Assembly: GCA_035685165.1 (NCBI GenBank)
Contig: DASRBI010000008.1
Location: forward strand, 486,760-550,759
Reading direction: 5' to 3'
Origin: DATFDN01 sp035685165
Lineage (GTDB): Bacteria; Pseudomonadota; Alphaproteobacteria; Acetobacterales; Acetobacteraceae
Length of the DNA stretch: 64,000 nucleotides
Positions 28,244 through 35,845 of the stretch are shown here, piece after piece (the stretch's first letter is position 1; the number at the start of each line of letters is the position of its first letter). A program made the translations under genes and the position numbers. The notes under the pieces are model-generated. The model was given only the letters and a program-made list of their open reading frames with translations, searched no databases and was not told the DNA's origin.

Positions 28244-29452
28244 TCAAACCCGCGCCGCACCGTGCAGCTCGGCCCATGTCGTGCACCAGCGGCGGCGGAC
28301 GCCGGTGATGCCGAGGAGCGCGGCAACCGCGAGCAGCGCGAAGATCAGGAAGCCCGGGCCGTAGCTGCCGGTGAGCTGCTTCGAGGTGCCGAGCGAGGAG
28401 GCGAGATAGAACCCGCCGACGCCCCCGGCCATGCCGACGAGCCCGGTCATCAGCCCGATCTCGCGCTTGAAACGCTGCGGCACGAGTTGGAACACCGCAC
28501 CGTTCCCCATGCCGAGCGCCAGCATCCCGACGATGAAGACCGGCATCGCGAGCCAGATCGTGGAAGGATTGGTGCTAATCGCGGCGAAGGCACAGGCTGC
28601 GACGGCATACAACGCGGTCAGCGCGCGCACCCCGCCGATGCGGTCGGCGACCGCCCCGCCGAGCGGACGCACGAGCGAACCGACGAACACCACCGCAGCC
28701 GTACAGTTGCCCGCGACCACGGCGGAGACGCCGTATTGGTCGTGAAAGTAGATGGTGAGCGAGGAGGCAAGACCGACGAAGCCACCGAAGGTCACGCTGT
28801 AGAAGAACATGAGCCACCACGTGTCGCCGATCCTGAGCAGGTGCAGGTAGTCGGAGACCGGCTTCGGTGGCGGCGCGTTGGGGCTGTCCTTGGCGAGCAG
28901 CACAAAGAGGCCGAGCACCACCGCGAGCGGCACAGCGGCGAGCCCAACCACGTTCTGCCAGCCAAGCGCGATCGCGAGCCCGGGCGCGAATAGGGCTGCG
29001 AGCACCGTACCGGAATTGCCAGCACCAGCGATCCCGAGCGCCATGCCCTGATGCTCCGGCCCGTACCAGGAGGAGGCGAGAGGCAGGGCCACCGCGAACG
29101 AAGCGCCCGCCAGCCCGAGCACGACGCCAAGCACGAGCGTCGCGCCGAAGCTCGAGATGCCGACCGCCCAGGCCGTGATGAGCCCGGCGATCACCACGAG
29201 CTGCGCGCCGATCGCGACGCGGCGGGCCCGGAAGCGATCGACCAAAATCCCGAGCACGACGCGCAGGCCCGCACCTGCGAGCACGGGGACCGCGACCATG
29301 AAGCCCTTTTGCGCCGGGTTGAGGTGCAGCGCCTGGGCAATCGCGACGCCGAGCGGCCCGAGCAGCACCCAAACCATGAAGCTGAGATCGAAATAGAGAA
29401 ACGCGGCGATCAGGGTGGGCAGATGCCCTGCCTTGAGAAATCCTTTGGTCAT
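28244..29452 (-). CDS. narK: Nitrate/nitrite MFS transporter
   Basis: A 402-residue MFS protein with about 12 membrane segments and the nitrate-nitrite porter signature: the first segment starts GHLPTLIAAFLYFDLSFMVWV, of which FLYFDLSFMVW is typical, and GMALGIAGAGNSGT matches the nitrate signature in the middle. A second Gly-rich signature-like stretch is GLVGMAGGVGGFY. It imports nitrate for the reductases that follow. The ATG at 29452 is the first gene start after the regulated leader; longer in-frame extensions run into that leader and are rejected. The gap to nirB is only 10 bases. Confidence 0.93.
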   Translation of the reverse strand: MTKGFLKAGHLPTLIAAFLYFDLSFMVWVLLGPLGVAIAQALHLNPAQKGFMVAVPVLAGAGLRVVLGILVDRFRARRVAIGAQLVVIAGLITAWAVGISSFGATLVLGVVLGLAGASFAVALPLASSWYGPEHQGMALGIAGAGNSGTVLAALFAPGLAIALGWQNVVGLAAVPLAVVLGLFVLLAKDSPNAPPPKPVSDYLHLLRIGDTWWLMFFYSVTFGGFVGLASSLTIYFHDQYGVSAVVAGNCTAAVVFVGSLVRPLGGAVADRIGGVRALTALYAVAACAFAAISTNPSTIWLAMPVFIVGMLALGMGNGAVFQLVPQRFKREIGLMTGLVGMAGGVGGFYLASSLGTSKQLTGSYGPGFLIFALLAVAALLGITGVRRRWCTTWAELHGAARV

Positions 29453-29491
29453 CGTGAATGGCTCCGGCTGTGGCGCCCGATCCCAGGCGCC

Positions 29492-29585
29492 GCGGGCGTC
29501 GGCCCGCAGGCGGACCGCCGTTGGTCCGCCGATCCACAATAGGGGCCTGAAGGCCCGCCTAGGACGGCGCCCGCCGTTGCGCGCC
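29492..29585 (-). promoter_or_regulatory. Two-hairpin ANTAR (NasT) target in the nas operon leader
   Basis: On the minus strand the leader carries two hairpins with the same six-base loop AACGGC. P1 (29585-29566) has arms GGCGCGC and GGGCGCC, one G-G mismatch. P2 (29530-29509) has perfect arms GGCGGACC and GGTCCGCC. ANTAR-domain antiterminators are known to bind paired hairpins whose hexanucleotide loops have A at position 1 and G at position 4; both loops here fit. One base after P2, a third hairpin GCGGGC/GCCCGC (29507-29492, loop CGAC) could act as the terminator or its competitor, though no T-run follows. A small hairpin (29556-29543) lies in the 35-base linker. Confidence 0.75.
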
Positions 29586-29622
29586 GACTGCCCGGCTTGC
29601 TCCCCGCCGGCCTGTGCAGCGC

Positions 29623-29639
29623 AGCAATTTGTATGCCAA
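29623..29639 (-). promoter_or_regulatory. Sigma-54 (-24/-12) promoter of the nas operon
   Basis: The minus strand reads TTGGCA, six bases, TTGCT: the GG and GC dinucleotides are exactly ten bases apart, as sigma-54 promoters require. Transcription would begin near 29612, giving a leader of about 160 bases to the narK ATG that contains both ANTAR hairpins. The upstream stretch (29660-29720) is AT-rich, suitable for IHF bending, but I found no clear NtrC site. Confidence 0.7.
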
Positions 29640-29750
29640 ATAGGCAATTCGGAAAAGTCGGCGGCAGGCAGTGTCAGAAGATACTCGATATCAGACTAAT
29701 AAATCATCAAATGCCTAGAGAATAGACAACCATTCCATCGGCTGGGCGGG

Positions 29751-30740
29751 TCATGCCAGCCCTTCCGCGGCTGCTGCGGGTTCGAGGAGGTCGGGGCGGT
29801 AGAGCGGAGGCCCCCCCTCGCAGGCGCCGAGCCAGCCCCAGTGGCGCATTTGGCTGACGAACCAGCGTTCATGGGTCCGTCGTGCCATCCAGGCCCCGTG
29901 AGCGTGGAAGGTAATGCGCTCGGGACCGGCGCCGCCCGGCAGCGCCGCCCTACAGGCCGTACGGGACAGGCCGAGCCCGGGGCCGCTCAGCAGGGACGCA
30001 ATGGCCCCGCTTTCGGCCGGATCGTCGCACATGCGGGCGGACCGGAGGAGGGCGCGCAAAAGGTTGCTCAGCCGCGAGCTGTCGGCCTCGGCCCAGGGCA
30101 GGCGCACGGCCAGGCATTTCTCGGGATGCAGCGGCCAGATCGCCGAGCTGCCCAGGACGACCACTCCTGCGCTCAGTTCCTCGGCGACGGTGCCCCAGGG
30201 CGCGCCGGCGCAGAAGCCCGCCATGCCGCCTTCGCTGATCGCCTGCACGCTCATTTCCGGCGGCACACTGACGATGCGGAGGTCGCGCCTGAGGTCGGCG
30301 CCGCAGCCGGCAAGCCAGGCGCGCAGCAGCAGATGATGGGTTGAAAACGCATGAACCACGGCGAAGCGCGGCGGCTCCGCCTGCGCGCGCATCCACGCCA
30401 CCAGCCGCCGCCCGAGCGCCATCGGGTCGGCATCGGCGCCCACCGCCGCCGCCACCGGCCCCGCCAGCACGATGCTGTTGCCCCCCAAACTGAGCCCCAT
30501 CGGGACCGCGAGCGACACCTTCACCCCGCGCAGGCCGCGCGCGCAGGCGATGGCAAGGGGCGGCAGCATCACCGCCGCGTCCAGCAGGCCATAGGTGAGT
30601 TTGTCGGCGATATTGGCCCACGACGGTTCGATGCTGAGGTCAGCATGGATTCCCTGCGCTGCGAACAGTCCCCGCTCCGCGGCGAGAAGAACCGGCGCGC
30701 TGTCCACCAGGCGCAGCAAGCCGATCCGCACCTTGCTCAT
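29751..30740 (-). CDS. nasS: NasS nitrate sensor (NrtA/CmpA-like, cytoplasmic)
   Basis: A 329-residue protein of the NrtA/CmpA substrate-binding family without a signal peptide: it starts directly with MSKVRIGLLRLVDSAPVLLA. It has the family segments LSIEPSWANIADKLTYGLLDAAVMLPPLA and GGMAGFCAGAPWG, named here by their cores EPSWANIADKL and GFCAGAPWG. In known systems NasS holds NasT inactive and lets it go when it binds nitrate or nitrite. Its ATG overlaps the nasT stop by four bases, so the pair is made together. It ends 298 bases upstream of narK, so the regulator genes are transcribed separately toward the operon they control. Confidence 0.92.
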   Translation of the reverse strand: MSKVRIGLLRLVDSAPVLLAAERGLFAAQGIHADLSIEPSWANIADKLTYGLLDAAVMLPPLAIACARGLRGVKVSLAVPMGLSLGGNSIVLAGPVAAAVGADADPMALGRRLVAWMRAQAEPPRFAVVHAFSTHHLLLRAWLAGCGADLRRDLRIVSVPPEMSVQAISEGGMAGFCAGAPWGTVAEELSAGVVVLGSSAIWPLHPEKCLAVRLPWAEADSSRLSNLLRALLRSARMCDDPAESGAIASLLSGPGLGLSRTACRAALPGGAGPERITFHAHGAWMARRTHERWFVSQMRHWGWLGACEGGPPLYRPDLLEPAAAAEGLA

Positions 30741-31300
30741 GCGCCCTGTTCCAGCAGCTCGCGCGCGATCTCGGGAATGCGCCGGCCGCGCTGCATCGCG
30801 CGGCGGCGCAGCCAGCGATAGGCGTCGGGCTCGCTCATCCGCCGCTCGCGAATCAGCAAGGCTTTGGCGCGCTCCACGAGCGTCTTCTCCTCCAGCCGCC
30901 GCGTCGCTTCGTGCAGCCGCTCATGGGCTTCGCGGTGGCGCCGAAAGAGCGCGATCGCCGCGCGCAGGAGCGGGCGCATGTCGGGCGGCGGCAGGTCGGC
31001 CACGTTGTAGGAACAGACGCCGGCGCCGATCGCTTCCTCCATGAAGTCGGGATCGTCTTCGTCGACGAACAGCACGATCGGCCTTGGATCGGACTGCGCG
31101 ACGCGCCGCACGCCTTCCAGCGCGTCGCGGTCCGGACGCGCCATATCGACGATCACCACATCCGGCCGGTGCGCGGCGACCGCGTCGGCGAGCAGCATTC
31201 CAGGACGCGCGCGCACCACCTCAACCCCCTGCTGTGCCCGCAAAGCCGCGCGGAGCGCCTCGGCGCGTGTGGTGTCGTCGTCGGCCAGTAGGATCTTCAC
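30737..31300 (-). CDS. nasT: NasT ANTAR-domain antitermination regulator
   Basis: A 187-residue response-regulator-like protein. The N-terminal receiver fold begins at VKILLADDDTTRAEAL with the usual Asp region (DVVIVDMARPD). The C-terminal ANTAR domain is LVERAKALLIRERRMSEPDAYRWLRRRAM. ANTAR proteins bind paired RNA hairpins and prevent termination; the target is probably the leader at 29.5 kb. I place the start at the GTG at 31300 because the receiver fold begins there, although the frame stays open to 31744 without conserved sequence. A loose TTGAAA-17-TCTTTA promoter may lie about 170 bases upstream. Confidence 0.93.
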   Translation of the reverse strand: MKILLADDDTTRAEALRAALRAQQGVEVVRARPGMLLADAVAAHRPDVVIVDMARPDRDALEGVRRVAQSDPRPIVLFVDEDDPDFMEEAIGAGVCSYNVADLPPPDMRPLLRAAIALFRRHREAHERLHEATRRLEEKTLVERAKALLIRERRMSEPDAYRWLRRRAMQRGRRIPEIARELLEQGA

Positions 31301-31865
31301 GTGCGGCGCTGTTCCAGCTTGCCGGGGACGCAGCAACCTTCGTGCCACGCCGCGTGAGGCCCAGGTCGTCGGCCACAGGTCGTCGCCCCCGAAGCGGCGC
31401 CCACAGGGTGTTGGCCGGCCGTGACATGGTATCGACGGCACGGGCACCGGCTGGCTATGGGAACAGACAATTAAAGATTTGGATCGCCCCTCGATTTCAA
31501 TTTGCGACCGTTCCGGACCGAATTTCGGCTGCCGCTCGTCGGCCGCACCGGGACGTCCGGCATTGCCGGGGCGCCGACGCATCAGGCCACACTTGTCCTT
31601 CAGCCGCTGCAGCCGTAGCCGGTTCCGCGACCCGGCGTGGCATCGCCCGCCCGCCGGCCGGCTAGGGAAACTCCGCCCCGGTCGCCATCGCGCCCCTCCG
31701 CTCCCCCGCCGGCTTAGCCCAGCGGGCGGCGCCGCACGAAGCAAGTGTCACACCGCCGCGACCGAACTTGCCCTTGCGAGCCGCCCAGCGGTCTGCCAGC
31801 ATCGGCGCCAACGAGGATAATACTCAGGGAGTGCTTCGACGGGCGCCGCGGTCTCCGAACCGGAG
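31301..31865. other. Divergent intergenic region between nasT and livG
   Basis: 565 bases between two divergent operons, without a convincing gene. It should hold the nasTS and first liv promoters. It contains a 10-base direct repeat CAGGTCGTCG (31362-31371 and 31376-31385), an AT-richer patch near 31460-31505, and ATAATACTC at 31815, a possible -10 for livG without a clear -35. Confidence 0.45.
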
Positions 31866-32672
31866 ATGCCTGGCGCGTCGGCAACGTCGCCGCAGCTAGT
31901 CGCCCAAGGGATCACCAAGCGCTTTGGCGGCGTCGCCGCGCTCCAGGACGTGTCGATCTCGGTCCGCGAGGGCGAGATGGCGGCGATTATTGGCCCGAAC
32001 GGCGCCGGAAAGACCTCGCTGCTCAACGTCATCAGCGGCTTCTACCAGCCGGATCGCGGCACGATCCGGCTCGACGGCGCCGACATCACCCGGCTTGCGC
32101 CCGCGCGCGTGGCCGCCCTCGGCATTGCCCGCACCTTCCAGAACATCGCGCTGTTCAGCGGCTTGACCGTGCTCGAGAACGTGATGCTCGGCCGCCACGT
32201 CCACATGCGCGCGGGCGTGCTGGGATCGATCCTCTACTGGGGCCTCGCGCAGAAAGAGGAAGTGGCGCACCGCGCGCGCGTCGAGGAACTGCTCGAATTC
32301 CTCGATATCCAGGACATCAGCAAGCGGCCCACAGCGACGCTGCCCTATGGGATGCGCAAGCGCGTCGAGCTGGCGCGCGCGCTCGCGCTCGAGCCGCGCA
32401 TCCTTCTGCTCGACGAGCCGATGGGCGGCATGAACGAACACGAGCGCGAGGACATGGCGCGCCTGGTTATGGATATCAATCGCAACTGGCGCACCACGAT
32501 CATCCTGATCGAGCACGATATCGGCGTGGTGATGGATCTCTCCGACCGCGTGTTCGTGCTTGATCAGGGACGCACGATCGCCGCCGGAACGCCAGTCGAG
32601 GTACAGCAGAATCCCGAGGTGGTACGCGCCTATCTCGGCGTGAAGCACGGCACGTGGCATCGAAGCGTATGA
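31866..32672 (+). CDS. livG: LivG-like ABC transporter ATPase (first system)
   Basis: A 268-residue ATPase of the hydrophobic amino-acid/amide uptake class. Walker A is IGPNGAGKTSLL, Walker B ILLLDEPMGGMNEHE, and the switch His lies in LIEHDIGVVMDLSDRV. The signature loop is LPYGMRKRVELARAL, degenerate as usual in LivG proteins. The C-terminal extension ending AYLGVKHGTWHRSV is typical of LivG rather than LivF. It is the first gene of livG-AMP-livH-livM-livK-livF and overlaps the next gene by four bases. The placement of livG first, with an adenylate-forming homologue, recurs in alphaproteobacterial importers of aromatic or amide compounds. Confidence 0.92.
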   Translation: MPGASATSPQLVAQGITKRFGGVAALQDVSISVREGEMAAIIGPNGAGKTSLLNVISGFYQPDRGTIRLDGADITRLAPARVAALGIARTFQNIALFSGLTVLENVMLGRHVHMRAGVLGSILYWGLAQKEEVAHRARVEELLEFLDIQDISKRPTATLPYGMRKRVELARALALEPRILLLDEPMGGMNEHEREDMARLVMDINRNWRTTIILIEHDIGVVMDLSDRVFVLDQGRTIAAGTPVEVQQNPEVVRAYLGVKHGTWHRSV

Positions 32673-33844
32673 GCGCGCCGCGCACGCTACCGGGGCTGCT
32701 GATGCGCAACGCCGCCGCGATGGGCGCCCATCCGGCCGTTCGGCAACGGCGGCTCGGCATCTGGCAGACCCTTTCCTGGGCGGAGTTCGCGGCGCTCGCG
32801 CGCAGGTTCGCGCTCGGCCTCGCTTCCGGTGGGTTCGGCCCGGGATGCCGGCTCGCCGTGATTTCAGAGCCCTCGCCCGAGGCCTACGCAGCCCTACTCG
32901 CCGCGCAGAGCTTGGGCGGCGCCAGCCTGCCGCTCGATCCCGACGCCGAGCCGACCGCGCTGGCCGGTCTGCTAAATGCGGCGGGGATTTCCGCCGTCCT
33001 GATCGAGCGGCGCGAGCAGGCCGAGGCGCTGCTGGCGGCGAGCCCAAGGCTGACCGAAACCACCCGCCTGATCTTTCAGCGCGCAACCGGACGGGCACCG
33101 GAACGGCCTGGGTTGCAGGGATCCGCCGCGGTGCTGGCGGCGGGCGAGGCGTTCGCCGCCGCCGAGCCCGGTTATTTCGAAGCGGCCCTGGCCCGGCGCA
33201 CGGAAGCGGAGACCGCGATCTTGTTGCCCGACCCGGCGGAACCCGAGTGCATCGCGATCACGCATGCCGCGTTGCTGCACGCGGCGGAAGCGTTGGCAGC
33301 AAGCGAACGGTTCGGCTCGAACGAGCAGGCGTTCAGCTATCTGCCGCTCGGTTTCCCGGCGGAGCTTGTCTATTCGCTGGCGCTCGGGCTCGTTTGCGGC
33401 TTCTGTTGCAACTTTCCCGAGCGGCCCGATACGGTGCCCCGCGATCTGCGCGAAATCGGCCCCACATTCCTACTCGCCCCGCCGCGCGCGCTGGCGTTGC
33501 TCGCGGATCTCAGCCACCGCGCCGAGACCACGCCCGGCCTGAAGCGCCGCGCCTTCCGCCGCTTCCGCGCCGCCGCGCTACGCGCTGAGGCGCTGCGCGC
33601 GGGCGATGTGCCGCTGCCGCCGTCGCTGCGCCTGACATGTCTGCTCGGCGGCTGGATCATCGACCGGCCGCTGCGCGACTTGCTCGGCCTGCGGCGCACC
33701 CGCGCGGTCTATGTCGGCCCCGGTGCGCCGGATGCGGAAGCGGCCCGGCTGCTCCGCTCCCTCGGCGTGGAGGTGCGGCCCGCCCGCTTCGCCGATGCAG
33801 CCGAGCTCGGTTTGCGGCGGGCGCGGGAACTGAGCCATGTTTGA
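32669..33844 (+). CDS. Degenerate AMP-binding (acyl-CoA synthetase-like) protein
   Basis: A 391-residue protein resembling the N-terminal domain of acyl-CoA synthetases that sit in LIV operons, which are usually above 600 residues. The start LPGLLMRNAAAMGAHPAVRQ and TLSWAEFAALARRFALGL match the family. At the place of the ATP-binding loop (normally TSGTTGxPKG) it reads LPDPAEPECIAITHAALL: the following TH is kept but the Gly/Thr/Lys residues are gone. The later adenylation motifs and the whole C-terminal lid domain are absent. It therefore should not form an acyl-adenylate. The ATG at 32669 overlaps the livG stop (ATGA), and the end overlaps livH by eight bases, so the frame is still maintained in the operon. 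Confidence 0.75.
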   Translation: MSAPRTLPGLLMRNAAAMGAHPAVRQRRLGIWQTLSWAEFAALARRFALGLASGGFGPGCRLAVISEPSPEAYAALLAAQSLGGASLPLDPDAEPTALAGLLNAAGISAVLIERREQAEALLAASPRLTETTRLIFQRATGRAPERPGLQGSAAVLAAGEAFAAAEPGYFEAALARRTEAETAILLPDPAEPECIAITHAALLHAAEALAASERFGSNEQAFSYLPLGFPAELVYSLALGLVCGFCCNFPERPDTVPRDLREIGPTFLLAPPRALALLADLSHRAETTPGLKRRAFRRFRAAALRAEALRAGDVPLPPSLRLTCLLGGWIIDRPLRDLLGLRRTRAVYVGPGAPDAEAARLLRSLGVEVRPARFADAAELGLRRARELSHV

Positions 33845-34724
33845 CTGGTCGTTCACGCTCGTCTTGGTTTGCAACGGCCTGCTGGTCGGCATGATGTATG
33901 CGCTGATCGCGCTCGGCTTCGTGCTGGTCTACAAGGCAACCGAGGCGTTCAATTTCGCGCAGGGCGAGTTCGTGATGTTCGGCGGCTTCATCGCCGCCGC
34001 CGCCGCGACCATCGTCTCGTTCTGGCTCGCCGCGCTGATCGCGGTCGCCGGCATGATCGTCTTTTGCTTCGGCCTGGAGCGCGTGGTGCTGCGCCAGCTG
34101 CTCGGCCGGCCGGTGATCGCCGTCATCATGGCGACGATCGGCGTCGCCGCCGTCCTGCGCGGCGCGGCGACGCTCGGCTTCGGGGCCGGCACGCGGGCGC
34201 TCAACATGCCGGTGCCCGACACGCCTTTCTTTCTCGGCCCGGTGATGCTGCCTCCGATCGATCTGGTGGGCGCCGCGGCCAGCCTGGTGTTCTTCGCCGT
34301 GTTCACTTGGTTCTTTCTCTACACCCGCGTCGGGCTGGCGATGCGCGCAGTCGCCGACAACCAGCAGGTGGCCTCGGCGATGGGCATCGACGTGCGGCGC
34401 TACGCGGCGCTCGCCTGGGCCGCCACGGGGATCGTGTCGGCCCTCGGCGGCGTGATCTGGGGCGCCTTGCTCGGCGTCGATAACCAGCTCGCGCTGGTAG
34501 GTCTGAAGGTGTTTCCGGTGGTGATCCTGGGCGGGTTCGAATCGATCGCCGGCGCGATCGCGGGTGGGCTGATCGTCGGCGTGACGGAAAGTCTTTCCGC
34601 TGGCTACCTCGACCCGCTGGTGGGCGGCGGGACCAAGGACTTCACGCCCTATCTGCTGATGATCGCCATGCTGATGGTGCGGCCCTACGGGCTGTTCGGC
34701 AAGGGACGCATCCAAAGAGTGTAG
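33837..34724 (+). CDS. livH: LivH-like ABC permease (first system)
   Basis: A 295-residue membrane permease with about eight hydrophobic segments. The start LVCNGLLVGMMYALIALGFVLVYK is the LivH hallmark (core GLLVGMMYALIALGF), followed by FNFAQGEFVMFGGF. The cytoplasmic coupling segment is MRAVADNQQVASAMGID. It forms the channel with LivM. Its ATG lies within the end of the AMP-binding-like gene (8-base overlap) and livM starts 12 bases after its stop. Confidence 0.95.
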   Translation: MFDWSFTLVLVCNGLLVGMMYALIALGFVLVYKATEAFNFAQGEFVMFGGFIAAAAATIVSFWLAALIAVAGMIVFCFGLERVVLRQLLGRPVIAVIMATIGVAAVLRGAATLGFGAGTRALNMPVPDTPFFLGPVMLPPIDLVGAAASLVFFAVFTWFFLYTRVGLAMRAVADNQQVASAMGIDVRRYAALAWAATGIVSALGGVIWGALLGVDNQLALVGLKVFPVVILGGFESIAGAIAGGLIVGVTESLSAGYLDPLVGGGTKDFTPYLLMIAMLMVRPYGLFGKGRIQRV

Positions 34725-34736
34725 CTGGGAGGAACG

Positions 34737-35804
34737 GTGTTCTACCGCGAGGCCGGCGTTTTCAAGACGAGCTACGCAGCGGACATGGCGCTCTATCCGC
34801 TGCCGGTGTCGCGCTGGGGCATGGGGGTCGCGCTCGCGCTGCTGGCGGTGATCGTGCCGCTGGTCGCCTCGGCCTATGTGCTGACGATCCTCAATTTGAT
34901 CCTGGTCGCGGTAGTGGGCGCCATCGGGCTCAATATCCTTACCGGCTGCACGGGGCAGATCTCGATAGGCCAGGGCGCCTTCATGGCGGTCGGCGCCTAC
35001 ACGGCGGCCAATTTGATCGTCCGCCTGCATGCACCGTTCTGGATCACGCTGCCGGCGGCGGGCGCGATGACCGCGCTGGTCGGCACCATCGTCGGCATCC
35101 CGTCGCTGCGTATCAAGGGGCTCTATCTCACCATCGCGACGCTGGCGGCGCAGTTCATCATCGAGTGGCTGATCAACCATGTCACCTGGATTTCGGGCGG
35201 CATCCAAGCGACGATCCAGATGCCACCGCCGGTCATTTTCGGTTATCAAATCCACACGCAGGCTGAGTTTTATGTGTTCCTGCTGGCGTTCGCCGTGCTC
35301 GCCACGGTAGCGGCGAAGAACCTGATCCGCAGCCGCTGGGGCCGCGCCTTCATCGCCGTGCGCGACCAGGACATCGCCGCCGAGCTGATCGGCATCAACA
35401 TTTTCCACACCAAGCTGATCTCGTTCGCGATTTCCTCGTTCTATGCTGGCGTGGCGGGCGCGCTCTACAGCTATTACCTCGGCATCGCCAATTACGAGCA
35501 GTTCCAGATCGACGTTTCGATCGACTACCTGGCGATGATCATCATCGGCGGGCTCGGGTCGATCACCGGCTCGATCCTGGGGGCGGCGTTCATCACGCTC
35601 TTGCCGGTGGTGACGCGGCGGGTGCTGGAAGCGGTGGGCGGGATGTTTTCCGCCGGCATCGACGTCTCCGGCATGCTGCCGGAGCTGCGACTCATTTTGT
35701 TCGGCACGCTGATTATCGTGTTCCTGATGGCCGAGCCGGAGGGGCTCGACCGGCTGTGGCGCAACGTCCGGAACTACTTCCGAACTTGGCCTTTTTCGTA
35801 CTGA
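34737..35804 (+). CDS. livM: LivM-like ABC permease (first system)
   Basis: A 355-residue permease with about ten hydrophobic segments. Typical LivM features are GLNILTGCTGQISIGQGAFMAVGAY (core GCTGQISIGQGAF), LRIKGLYLTIATLAAQF, and the coupling loop FIAVRDQDIAAELIGIN. The GTG start at 34737 is preceded by GGGAGGAAC. The N-terminal 30 residues are polar and extend beyond the LivM minimum. It pairs with LivH. Confidence 0.95.
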   Translation: MFYREAGVFKTSYAADMALYPLPVSRWGMGVALALLAVIVPLVASAYVLTILNLILVAVVGAIGLNILTGCTGQISIGQGAFMAVGAYTAANLIVRLHAPFWITLPAAGAMTALVGTIVGIPSLRIKGLYLTIATLAAQFIIEWLINHVTWISGGIQATIQMPPPVIFGYQIHTQAEFYVFLLAFAVLATVAAKNLIRSRWGRAFIAVRDQDIAAELIGINIFHTKLISFAISSFYAGVAGALYSYYLGIANYEQFQIDVSIDYLAMIIIGGLGSITGSILGAAFITLLPVVTRRVLEAVGGMFSAGIDVSGMLPELRLILFGTLIIVFLMAEPEGLDRLWRNVRNYFRTWPFSY

Positions 35805-35845
35805 GAAGACGGGAGTGAAACGACAACCAGGAAGGGAGACCTCAG

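Noticed and set aside
33657..35408. A 583-codon open frame antisense to livH and livM
   Set aside because: Extreme His, Asp and Gln content and no family; it is the complement of membrane-protein codons.
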